NCBI GenBank assembly: GCA_023512835.1
Contig: JAKCVP010000398.1
Coordinates: 62,001 to 126,000 of the forward strand
Direction: 5' to 3'
Source of the DNA: Taxillus chinensis
Lineage: Eukaryota > Streptophyta > Magnoliopsida > Santalales > Loranthaceae
DNA: 64,000 bases
The notes beneath the pieces are model-generated. The model was not told the DNA's origin. It searched no databases and was given only the letters and a program-made list of their open reading frames with translations. Below are positions 55,205 through 64,000 of the stretch, piece by piece (within the stretch, counting starts at the first letter, position 1; every line of letters starts with the position of its first letter). The position numbers and the translations under genes are program-made.

Positions 55205-56435
55205 GGTGTTGGCTGTCTTTTTTCCCTTTGCTCTCGTCTTTGACTTTCGTCGTCGTCGTCGTCGTCGTCGTCGTGGTGTTGTCGTTCAGCTTCTTTCACT
55301 TTTTCCCTCTTCTTCTTCTCCTTCCGCTTCCTTCCCTCGATTCCCCTTTGCTCAGTTGAAGTGAGGTACTTCGCCAGTCGGAAGCAGGAAAGAAAAAAGA
55401 AGATTAGAGAAAGATAGAAGGGTAAAGGGTACGAGGCAAAAGTCAATGAGCAGCAGTAACTACCCACCGACCAATCTATCCAGGATCAAGACCGAGCAAG
55501 AGAAGAAGGAAGAAGAGAGAAGGCAAGAGGAGCAAGGGGAAGCAAGAAATGAGCAAGCAAGAGACACTGGGGACAGACAAAAACCAAGAAACACGAGATT
55601 CCGGCTGTCGAACAACAAGGAACCTTCCGATCGTGCATCAGATGCCACCCACCTCACTTGCGCCCATAGACCAAAAAAGGCATCCAAACGAAGATGATTA
55701 TGCCCTGAAAGAGCGAGAAGCGCGAGAAAAAAGTCAGTCAGGATACGGCTTACCCCCATGCATCCAGAACCAGCGTACGGTATGATTCATCTTACGCAAC
55801 GCACGCGCATAATCATCGTCAAGAAGCTACAGTCAAAGGGTACGGCCAAGCTACGGGTACAAGACGAGCTACTGTACAGTGGAGGAAAGCTCACACTCCT
55901 GGTCCACCAAAAGCACATGCGAATCAGCTGGTCGCAAGCAGACGAGAGGTGCGCGGTCGCCCTTCGCGATATCTCTTACGTCTTTGCTACCCACCCACTC
56001 TACGTTCATCCTACGTACCCTTATCCGCCAGTCGGGAAGGAGCTTGCCTGCAACGGTGCAAGGCAACCCATGACAAGATTATTTTTCCGACTTTGATGGA
56101 CCAGAGCTGCGACAGATAGCTAGCTATGCTCAGGACCAGTCGATGATACTTTACGCAGCTCTCTCGTGCTCGCCGGTCTGGGCGTCAAATTGCACGTGGG
56201 CCACAGCTCTCTCTCTCACCGCCTATACTACATGGATCAGGGTGGCGAACAGAATCTCCAGAATCTGCTCCAGCACAGTCCTCGTGCGCCCACCGGATGA
56301 GCAGGACCTTCTTGCTCCCTTACTTCTGCTCTTCTTTTTCCCCCTCGCCAACGTCGATCTCAACTTCAACTTCGATCCTCTCCAACTTTCCCCCACAGGA
56401 AAGAGCAAAGAGGAAAGAGGAAAGATGGGCGCACC
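55205..56435. other. Spacer with CGT microsatellite and purine-rich tract
   Basis: It holds the promoter of the UstYa gene, a CGT trinucleotide run and, from 55490 to 55560, a purine-rich tract. A 112-codon frame at 55758-56096 (+) reads like a polypeptide in parts (RTRIIIVKKLQSKG) but has no known motif; I leave it uncalled. Confidence 0.45.
55246..55274. repeat. (CGT)n microsatellite
   Basis: About nine uninterrupted CGT units in the 5' flank of the UstYa gene. Confidence 0.85.
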
Positions 56436-57957
56436 TTAGTACACGTACGGCAAAATCTTCCACTTGACCTTACGCTTGTAAACTTCCCAATCATCACCGT
56501 ACTTTTCCGCACACGCCTTATCATCACGCCCCTCGCGATGAATAAGCAGCACAGCAAAATAAAGCGCGTAAAAGTAAGTGAAGATCATGCCCCAGCCCCT
56601 CGCAGCGCCCTGCGCGACTTCCCGTCCATCAAGCATCTTCGCTTCGCCCAGACCCGTCCCAGCTTCGAGAATGACATACCCGGCAATACCCGTCGGCAGG
56701 CAAAAAGGCGTAGCCTGCAGCCAGTCGCCAAAGTAATTGATGTGCCTCGAGACGCCCCACCAGCCCGACGTGAGCAGCCTCGTCCCTCGCTTAGTCTGGA
56801 TGAAAGTTGCATTTTTGAACTGTGGGTGATTCGGATCGGTCCTAAAGGCGTATTTTTGACCATTGGCAGCGCGGAAGATCGACACACCCGTTGCAAACAC
56901 GGCGCTGACGGCCAATAGCCCAAGCCAACCGAGTTGAGTCGGGTAGATGGAGAGATAGCGCGTCATGGTCGAGTACAGGAACGGCACCCAGACGATATCA
57001 CCAAATGTAAGCATGTAGCCTAGCCCATCAGTAGTAATATCCATCATGCCCAGGATGCCAGACTCGGCGTATTGGCCCTCGAGGACATAGTAAGATTGCA
57101 CGGCCGTGACGAAGAGGATGCTGTCAGACACGTAACCGTAGTTGCGGTACTGTTTGGCGACGAATGCCAGATCCATCAAGATCCAGCCAGTCAAGCCAGG
57201 ACGCATCTCGAGCCAGCACTTGACGTCAATCTCGCCGAAAATGGGCAGCATGACACGAGGGTTGAGCTCACGTCCAATGTAGTAGTCGTACATGAAGTTT
57301 CCAGTATGGCCGCCCTTTGCTAGCTCACGCAGACTAGGATGCGACTGTTCGGGCGTCAAGGCGAAAGAGCGGGCATAGAGCCACGCGGAGATGATGAAGG
57401 ACAGGAGGATGTTGCCGGTCAAAAGTTCAAAGTAGTTGTCAGAGATGAATGTCCAGACGGGGAAACTGGCGCCGTATATGGCAGTTCCCACGGCACATAG
57501 CGCCAGCTGGAAGATGGTCGCATTGAAAGCGTTGAAGCGGTACTTGAGCGACTTGCCAGACAGACGCAGCTTACCGCCAGTGGCCTCGGTGGCGGGAAGA
57601 AGAGGGGTGAGGACGAGACTGAGGAGGTAGTATGCGCCCAGCCAGAACGAAGCCTCCCACGACAGGAATCCGTACAACCCCTCTTCGGGCCATGGAATCT
57701 GCGACTTGAGTTTGGCCCATGTCAGGGTTGACGGGCTCAATAGAGCGGGTGCCGGACATCCCGAGACATCGTTGCAGAGAAAGTAGAAGGCGTATAATAA
57801 GGTTGGAAGGCCAAACACGATACCGGCTGCTCCAATTCTGGTGAAATATGAGTGACATGCTGGATTATGGAGAAGAAGGCATGGCTTACGGTCCTCCAAA
57901 CTCATACTCGGGTTTGGCGAAGGCCTTTGGCTTCGTGACAGCTGGCTTCGTTACCAT
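56436..57957 (-). CDS. erg24: Delta(14)-sterol reductase (ERG24)
   Basis: An endoplasmic-reticulum enzyme of ergosterol synthesis that reduces the C-14 double bond after Erg11. Exons 57957-57890 and 57837-56436 give 489 residues; the short first exon (MVTKPAVTKPKAFAKPEYEFG) rebuilds GGPIGAAGIVFGLP. About nine helices are visible. Family motifs include GNFMYDYYIGRELNPR, the segment LEMRPGLTGWILMDLA, and at the end GWWGVSRHINYFGDW and YFYALYFAVLLIHREGRD. The final KYGDDWEVYKRKVKWKILPY segment matches the C-terminal signature. It could be mistaken for C-24(28) reductase, but LNPR and GWWG-RHINY favour the ERG24 branch. Confidence 0.92.
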
Positions 57958-58203
57958 CTCAGATCGATGACACGTGTGCCAGGCGTATTTGTTTGTCTAG
58001 AGACTGCACAAGCTGCGTGAAACAATACGACAGAAACACTCAGATGGAAGAGGTTCGTAAGATTGTTCGTGGTTCAGGGGAGGTTGGTGCGCGTAACGGT
58101 TTATGGCACAAATTTTGCACAACTTGTGTCGAGTTATACGTGAAGTCTATACGACTAAAAGCCAACTATTGATTGAATACAGCTGACTCCGACAACAGGT
58201 CCA

Positions 58204-59556
58204 TTACGCCTTCTTCCCTGGCTTCGACTCAATTCCCTGGGCGTATTCAGGCAACTTCCACCCACCTCTCTCCTCGCTCTTGAACCGGGCCGCGATCTCC
58301 GTAATCTTGGTAAAACTCAAGAAAGACGCAATGAACCGCAGCACCCACACCCCCCACCACGACTCAGGGTATATCAGCCTGACAAACCGAGGGTTAATGC
58401 GCTGAATCTCAGCTACAAAAGGTCGAAGTGTGCTCTCATACTGCTGCAGTGCGCCCTCCACCTGCTCTGCTTTTGTGTCCGCATCAGCTGTGCTCGCGTC
58501 GCTAATCTTCCCCAGCTCGCCCGCGAGGACCCAAGCACCGACAAACGCACTCGATGTCCCCATGCCCGAAATAGGCGACGGACAATGAGCTGCATCGCCC
58601 AGGAGCGCCACACGCCCTTTTGTCCACCGACTCGCGTGAACCTGCACAACCTCCTGACAGTAAAAGTTGTCCGTCTCCTCCATGTCCTTGAGGAAGCGCT
58701 GCGTCTCCCAGCCCCCGTCCTTGAACTTTTCATTCCAGTATGCCTTTTGCGCTGCGACGCTGGCGCGGGGAACACTGCGTGCTTCGTCGCCCATGTCGTA
58801 CGTGGCAAAGTAGGCCTGTGTTTCTGTGTCGCAGTGCGTGCGACTCATGATTATCCGCGAGTTGCGCAGATGGTATATCTTGCGTAGATTATTGTCGTAA
58901 GCGCTGCGCGGGACGATCCAGTACGCCATGTTGACGCCCGTGCGCACAATCGGGTCTTCTGCCGTAGGGAGGATGGCAGAGCGGATGCGTGAGCCCTGGC
59001 CGTCTGCGCCAACAAGTACATCAAAGCGCTCCCGGGTATCGTCTGTAAACTGCACATTCACGCCTGCACCGTCGTCTTCAAAGGTTTGAATGCTCGTTCC
59101 GAACTTCCAGCTGACGATCTTGGGCGTTTCTTGCGTTGACTGTTCGGCGGCGGCGGCGGCGGCGGCGGCAACCTTGGCCTCTTGTGCATGCACGGCCTCG
59201 ACGAGAACAGACACCAAGTCGCCGCGCATAATCTCCCATTCGCTCGTGCCCGTCTGCGCGCCCTTGCCCGAGGTGTTGGCGAGAAAGGTGCCCCAGATGC
59301 GGTAGGCGTCGTCAACAAGCTGCGCACCGGCCTCGTCGACGACGCGCTCCTTGACGGCGGGGAGTAATGCAAGACGTCGGACGACTTCGATGCCTTGAGC
59401 GCGCAGGTCGATCTGGGCGCCGCCGGTGCGTAGGGTGGGAGCTCGCTCAAGCAAGGTGATGGCGTACCTTTTGTGTGCGTTGGGGTGAGTTAGGAGAGAC
59501 AGGGCTAGGGCTGGACCTGCTAGGCCGGTGCCGGATATCAGGATGCGGAGGGGCAT
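58204..59556 (-). CDS. FAD-dependent monooxygenase (UbiH/PHBH-like)
   Basis: A flavin hydroxylase with an aromatic or polyketide substrate typical of the family. The intron-less frame of 450 residues has the three standard motifs. These are the N-terminal GxGxxG nucleotide fold (ILISGTGLAGPALALSLL), the DG motif (DVLVGADGQGSRIR) and the GD motif (RVALLGDAAHCPSPISGMG). A GGAQIDLRAQG segment follows the fold. A run of nine Ala residues (GCC/GCG codons) near residue 135 is a slippage-type insert. It resembles fungal secondary-metabolite monooxygenases. It lies 3 kb from the UstYa gene but is separated from it by ERG24. The substrate is unknown. Confidence 0.88.
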   Translation of the reverse strand: MPLRILISGTGLAGPALALSLLTHPNAHKRYAITLLERAPTLRTGGAQIDLRAQGIEVVRRLALLPAVKERVVDEAGAQLVDDAYRIWGTFLANTSGKGAQTGTSEWEIMRGDLVSVLVEAVHAQEAKVAAAAAAAAEQSTQETPKIVSWKFGTSIQTFEDDGAGVNVQFTDDTRERFDVLVGADGQGSRIRSAILPTAEDPIVRTGVNMAYWIVPRSAYDNNLRKIYHLRNSRIIMSRTHCDTETQAYFATYDMGDEARSVPRASVAAQKAYWNEKFKDGGWETQRFLKDMEETDNFYCQEVVQVHASRWTKGRVALLGDAAHCPSPISGMGTSSAFVGAWVLAGELGKISDASTADADTKAEQVEGALQQYESTLRPFVAEIQRINPRFVRLIYPESWWGVWVLRFIASFLSFTKITEIAARFKSEERGGWKLPEYAQGIESKPGKKA

Positions 59557-60212
59557 TTTTGTATTTTTGGTGGTTGATGTCTGGTGAACGATGGCCGATG
59601 CTGCGTGGCTGATGCTCCAGGAGGTGTGTCAGATTCAGTAGGCAAGCAGAGACAACCAATATCGTTTATATGAGGTCTTGGGGCGTTGGACCGAAGAATG
59701 TATAAAGAGACATGTATCAGCAAGGCAATGAACTAGTAGAGTATCAGATGCACGACATGCAGACTGGAGGGGAGAGGAACGTTGTTCCGCTGTCTCGATC
59801 CAGACTAATGAGGCTTCCACGCGACTAGGTAGCAAGACGGAATCAGGCATACAAGCGCTCGGCTCTACGCGATGCACGCGAGGCTCTATGTACTGCCGTT
59901 TGGAGCTGCTGCTAAGAATGGATTAAATGGTTGGCAGAGTCGCGCTGGGACGCTGTGGTCGAGACTGATGATGGCGTGGCGCGCGGCTTGTGCTAGGTTA
60001 GGTAGGTGACATGTCACTCCTGTAGGTTTGCAGGAAGATTATGTGGATTCGGGGGCCGCGCGAGTCCGAGAGGTCGAGGCCGAGAAGCTGAGATGCATCT
60101 TCGGCTCGGGGCCGAATTCTATGGCTGTGATCGGGCTGCATCGCGCCACACAGCGGTCTGATATATGTCATGTAGGTACATGAGTAGCGCTCTAGGCAAG
60201 TGACAGAACATT
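59557..60212. other. Spacer between the monooxygenase and beta-galactosidase genes
   Basis: No supported gene. Promoter of the leftward monooxygenase gene and 3' flank of the beta-galactosidase. Confidence 0.5.
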
Positions 60213-63200
60213 CTAGTAGGCACCCTTTCTAACAGCATACGCCGGCGCAGGACTCAGCGCAATCTTGCCAAACCCACTCTGCACCACTCCCTTGGCTTGC
60301 AAATCCAGACTCTCAATCTTCGCTCCACCCTTGTCGAGTGCCCACAGCGACACGCCAATCCAGTTCTTGCCCTGGTGGTTCAAGATGCCTTCAGGCACCG
60401 GAAACGTGTCCTGCGGTCCGACGTTGTGCACGTACTTTCCAAACTGGTATCCGTTGACGTACAGCTGCGCCCTGTAGTTCGACACAGGCCCATTGCTGGT
60501 GCTGTTGCCAAAGCTAAACGCAAGAGGAATGTCGTAGCCTGCTGGCAGATTGAGATCCAGCTCTGCTGTGTAGAAGCGCACGCCTGCAGACGAAAAGCCT
60601 TGCAGTGGGCTGCCCGTGGCCCATTTGCTCGTCGGCGCTTGCGGCAGGTGGAAGCCCTGACGCTCAGCGAAGAGCCCGCCTTCGTTGAGCGGTCCACGCA
60701 CCTTGTCAATGTACTTTTCGCCGCCTAGGTTGCCTGTCAATTTCCAACTAATGGCTTTCTGTGGCTGCCCGTCAAGCTTGTAGTTAATGATGCCACGAGG
60801 AGTCTTGAGCTGTGTGCGGCCGGGGTTGTACTGCTCTGTGTAGCCCATGTTGTCTTGGAGGACAGTAAGGACATACTGCGCGCCTTGCTTGGTGGTGATG
60901 GGCAGGGTAACATTACAGTCTTCTGCGCTATCGATGCCTGGGCAGCTGCCAAGGAAGGTGTTGTTCAGCCATGCTGAGGCACCAAACGCAGATCCACCCA
61001 GTGCCTGCAGGAAGAGGGACTTCTCAGACCCTGTAGCACCAAAGTGGCCGCGCCAAAGCAGGTTGCCAGTGTTGAAGCCGTAGTCTGCGGAGAAGAGAGA
61101 TGTAGGTGTCTGCTGCGAGTATTCATCGTTGTATGTCTTCTGCAGGTCGGCCTGCTTCCACGCAGAGTCGTCATAGTTGGGCTGGATCTCAGGAAGGGAG
61201 TCGACGTACTTCCATTGCAAGTTCTTCAAGGACGGCAAGTCGAATTGGGGCTTCTGGTAGGTCAGAGTCGCAGTGATCACGCCCTGATCGTTGTGGGTAA
61301 AGGTGAGAGGCTTGCCGTTGAACTTGATCTTGTTGACAGTATCAGGGGCACCGGAGATGATCTCAAGAGGTGTGGTAGCGTTCAAATCACCAGTCAGTGC
61401 AAGCGTGCAGCCCGCATCTTCGAGGCTCGCAGTTCGCAGCAGATAACCAGCGTGAGCAAGGAGACTAGAGCTTTCGTTCTTAGTCCCCTTCCAGAACTTG
61501 TCCTTTCCAACGGGCAATGTCCAGTAGTTGTAGGCTGAGTTGCGATCAAGAATATGAACAGTCAAACCAGGGCCAAAGTTGACGACTCTCCGCTGGGTAG
61601 ACACCTTCCAGTTGAGCGTTTGCGCGCCGTTGATGTTGCGCGTCTGAACGTCGCTACCTTCAACAACCTTCGGCTCAGGGACGCCAGTAAACGCCAACTC
61701 ATGCTGCTCGTTGGGGCCGCCGTAGACGATCAGAGTGGTCACACCGCGGGTGACTTTCCACGAGAAGATCTCAGCGGTGCTGTACAGAAGGGTGTAGGCC
61801 CCAACAGCGTAGTCGACAACATGAATCTTCGAGTCTCTGCCGCTCAGCGTCAGCGAGCCTCCAGCACGTGGTAGGGTCAAGTTTCCAGCAGATGTGGGAA
61901 CCTTCAAGCTGTAAGTAGCGGTGTCAAGGCTGTTGTATTTGGCGTGCCTGACAACGAAGAAGCGAGTCTTTGTGTCTTGAAGCTGAGTAATGGCAATGTT
62001 TGCATTGTCCGAGTAAGAGCCATTGGCATTGGTGTTGTCCAGCGAGGTTGCCGTCAAGAAAGCAGGAGAAACAGCCAGGAAGTTGGCCTCGAGCTTGGCC
62101 TCCGAGTATTTCTCTCTGGTGATCAAGCGTTCCTCTGTGATGATTGAACCGTAGTCATAGCTGGTGTAGCCACCAGGATGGGAGATGCCACCCCAGTTGG
62201 TACCGCCAAAGGTCATGTAAATGTTCATGAGCGTCACACCGAAGCCAAAGTTGTTCTTGTAGAAGACTCGCTCAAACTCATGGTTCAGTAGCTTCTGGCA
62301 CTGTTCGAATCCGAGACCACCCCAGGGGTCAAAAGACCCACCTTGGAACTCGACAATGGCGTTTGGTGTCTTGGGGCTCTGCTTCAGATGGAGCTGGCGA
62401 TAGTTGGTGGGAAGAGCATTGTCTGGCCATGTGTAAGGATTGGCGCAGTCGAAGCCGAGAGGATAGCCATCGTAACCGTAGATGTCGACCTCACCCAATC
62501 CAGTGCCAGGGGCATTGTATCCATGCGGGGCATTGTCGTTGCTAATAAAGGGAATGATGATGCCAGCATCGCGGGCCTGCTTCTCAACAGCAGCCATGTA
62601 AGAAGCGTCGGGAAATTTGACGGGCGGATCAGCTGTGGAGTACTCGTTCTCTGGCTGGTACAGAATGATGGGACCCCCGTTGGTGATTTGAGCCTCCGCA
62701 ATCAACTGGTTGATGTGACGAGCATAGTTCTCGGTGGCATTGAGGTAGGCCGTCTGGTTAGTCCTGGAGTAACCCGGAACACGACTAAGCCAAGCAGGAA
62801 AGCCACCGCCGCTGACCTCGGCGTTGATGTACGGGCCGGGCCGGGCCAGCAGATAGATTCCAGCGTCAGAGGCAGCCTGGAAGAAGCGCTTGATGTCGAA
62901 GATGCCGTCGGCACGGAAGACACCCGGCTCACCCTCGTGCAGAGCCCACATGGTGTAGAAGCTGACACCGGTGTAACCGGCGGCCTTGATCTTCTGGAAG
63001 ACATCGAGCCACAAGTCTGGGACGGGCAGTCTGAAGGGATGGAACTCGCCGGAGAAGAAGATGATCCTCTCGCCATGGACGAAGATGGAGTGCTCGTCCC
63101 ATGTCACGATATTCTGCAGCGGGGCCCGCTTGTAGGGCCTGATGAAGTCATTTGGGTTGCCGATGAGGGCACTGGTGGCAGTGAGGACTGCCAGGCTCAG

Positions 63201-63227
63201 CAGACTCAGGATACGAAAGAAACCCAT
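60213..63227 (-). CDS. Secreted beta-galactosidase, GH35 family
   Basis: It hydrolyses terminal beta-galactose from plant-wall polysaccharides and lactose. From the Met at 63227 it has 1004 residues; the frame extends to a Met at 63281, adding 18 residues. The chosen start gives a signal peptide (MGFFRILSLLSLAVLTATSA). GH35 motifs are strong: YKRAPLQNIVTWDEHSIFVH, the active-site strand PGPYINAEVSGGGFPAWLSR, and GGPIILYQPENEYS with the acid/base Glu. VEFQGGSFDPWGG has the nucleophile Glu, and GGTNWGGISHPGGYTSYDYG follows. The rest is beta-rich jelly-roll domains with many N-glycosylation sequons. The last residues (YAVRKGAY) look complete. Confidence 0.95.
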   Translation of the reverse strand: MGFFRILSLLSLAVLTATSALIGNPNDFIRPYKRAPLQNIVTWDEHSIFVHGERIIFFSGEFHPFRLPVPDLWLDVFQKIKAAGYTGVSFYTMWALHEGEPGVFRADGIFDIKRFFQAASDAGIYLLARPGPYINAEVSGGGFPAWLSRVPGYSRTNQTAYLNATENYARHINQLIAEAQITNGGPIILYQPENEYSTADPPVKFPDASYMAAVEKQARDAGIIIPFISNDNAPHGYNAPGTGLGEVDIYGYDGYPLGFDCANPYTWPDNALPTNYRQLHLKQSPKTPNAIVEFQGGSFDPWGGLGFEQCQKLLNHEFERVFYKNNFGFGVTLMNIYMTFGGTNWGGISHPGGYTSYDYGSIITEERLITREKYSEAKLEANFLAVSPAFLTATSLDNTNANGSYSDNANIAITQLQDTKTRFFVVRHAKYNSLDTATYSLKVPTSAGNLTLPRAGGSLTLSGRDSKIHVVDYAVGAYTLLYSTAEIFSWKVTRGVTTLIVYGGPNEQHELAFTGVPEPKVVEGSDVQTRNINGAQTLNWKVSTQRRVVNFGPGLTVHILDRNSAYNYWTLPVGKDKFWKGTKNESSSLLAHAGYLLRTASLEDAGCTLALTGDLNATTPLEIISGAPDTVNKIKFNGKPLTFTHNDQGVITATLTYQKPQFDLPSLKNLQWKYVDSLPEIQPNYDDSAWKQADLQKTYNDEYSQQTPTSLFSADYGFNTGNLLWRGHFGATGSEKSLFLQALGGSAFGASAWLNNTFLGSCPGIDSAEDCNVTLPITTKQGAQYVLTVLQDNMGYTEQYNPGRTQLKTPRGIINYKLDGQPQKAISWKLTGNLGGEKYIDKVRGPLNEGGLFAERQGFHLPQAPTSKWATGSPLQGFSSAGVRFYTAELDLNLPAGYDIPLAFSFGNSTSNGPVSNYRAQLYVNGYQFGKYVHNVGPQDTFPVPEGILNHQGKNWIGVSLWALDKGGAKIESLDLQAKGVVQSGFGKIALSPAPAYAVRKGAY

Positions 63228-64000
63228 GTTGCCAATGTCCAGGTCCTCGAGAAGAGGCGGCAGCCAGGTGATGGGGGCCATTGATATTGATATAAGATTA
63301 CCGCATGACGCGGAAGTGTTTGCTGTGCCGGGCAGCGTAGCAGTCTCGTGGCAGGATGGACCGAGAGGCTGGTCAAGACAAGGAACGGGCGAGATGAGGT
63401 TGTAGAGGTCGCGGAGGGCCAGGCCCGTAATGGGAAAGTCGGAGGTGCGTCAGGTCACTTTATCCGGCTGCCGTGCGCTCTCTGCGGGGTTGACGTCCCG
63501 GATCGCCGTTGGCTTGAGGCCCCATTGGACGTCTCCTGTCTTTAGCCGTGCTTTCCAGTGCTTCCATGAGGCTCACAGCACTGCTAGTCGCTTCTTGGCC
63601 CGGCTGGCTATTGTGAAGCCTGGGGTAAGCCTTGTGGTGACGCCATGTCCAATGCAGGCCTTTGGCTTGGCAGTACAAGATCTCTGCGAGGTCGCCATGG
63701 CCGTCGGACCTGCGTCGTCGACCAGGGTGCTCCATGGACAAGTGTCAGCTCCTTTCCAAGACGATCGTGATTGATCGGCCAAGGACAGGCAGTACAGACA
63801 GCACGCGAACAATGACAACAGCTGAAAGATCGAGACTGTTCCGCATGCATTGTGTGACGATACTGCACTGTACAGTACTACGAACTGCCCCTTGCAGCAT
63901 TGATGATCTCCTGCGTCTCGGGCAGGTCCTTTGACCACCCGTCCACCAGCTCCTTCCACACGACAGGCTGTACCTTATCAACTACCGGCGGCTGTAGATT
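63228..64000. other. Promoter side of the beta-galactosidase gene, window end
   Basis: Several overlapping short frames exist on both strands, but none has recognisable motifs. No supported gene before the window end. Confidence 0.45.

Noticed and set aside
56436..63227. ERG24 and GH35 beta-galactosidase as parts of the candidate peptide cluster
   Set aside because: Both are conserved primary-metabolism or extracellular enzymes with clear independent roles. Proximity alone does not support membership.
1..64000. tRNA and rRNA genes
   Set aside because: I looked for T-loop-like GTTCGANTC motifs with matching arms and found only chance matches inside coding sequence. A covariance-model scan would be decisive.

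Overview
The window is nuclear DNA of a filamentous ascomycete, most likely a dothideomycete. Genes carry short introns (mostly 46-75 nt, canonical GT..AG), intergenic spacers are short, and the families are typical of Pezizomycotina: an NLR with an alpha/beta-hydrolase-like N-terminus, an SPX-ankyrin-GDPD protein, a UstYa/DUF3328 oxidase, a CmcJ/AsaB-like oxygenase and a Dal5-like transporter. The class is inferred from gene style only. I built the intron-exon structures by hand from splice sites, reading frame and family motifs.

Layout. 0.4-2.9 kb: cytosolic-type carnitine acetyltransferase (-). 4.2-8.4 kb: OPT oligopeptide transporter (+) convergent with a CmcJ/AsaB-like oxygenase (-). 8.8-9.3 kb: a non-autonomous long-TIR element. 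10.1-13.8 kb: a three-domain NLR. 14.5-16.5 kb: CorA-like membrane protein. 16.9-18.3 kb: CZIB/DUF866 zinc protein with a one-base frame break. 19.1-22.7 kb: GDE1-like SPX-ankyrin-GDPD (-). 23.6-41.6 kb is a dense conserved block: UBA/AT-hook nuclear protein, VPS11, DDHD phospholipase, TRF-like telomere protein, a secreted protein, Dad3, mitochondrial uS5 and a TRM2-type tRNA methyltransferase. 42-44 kb: two small secreted proteins. 45.2-47.0 kb: MFS transporter. 47-50.4 kb is gene-poor and holds a second long-TIR element whose two arms differ largely by transitions.

50.4-55.2 kb is the most interesting part. A secreted, repeat-rich protein gene (-) contains several Lys-Arg sites followed by Tyr/Trp-rich segments. 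It ends near a tandem 11-residue repeat (VDYTDWNQREW / VDYTDWNHRKW). About 1.3 kb upstream of its start lies a UstYa/DUF3328 oxidase with both HxxHC motifs. This combination is the hallmark of dikaritin-type fungal RiPP pathways, where Kex2 releases peptides that UstYa-family enzymes cyclise. The precursor frame is broken in at least two places, so the locus is either decaying or affected by indel errors. A FAD monooxygenase at 58-59.6 kb might belong to it, but a sterol reductase (ERG24) lies between.

56.4-63.2 kb: ERG24, the FAD monooxygenase and a secreted GH35 beta-galactosidase, all on the minus strand. I recognised no tRNA, rRNA or CRISPR array.
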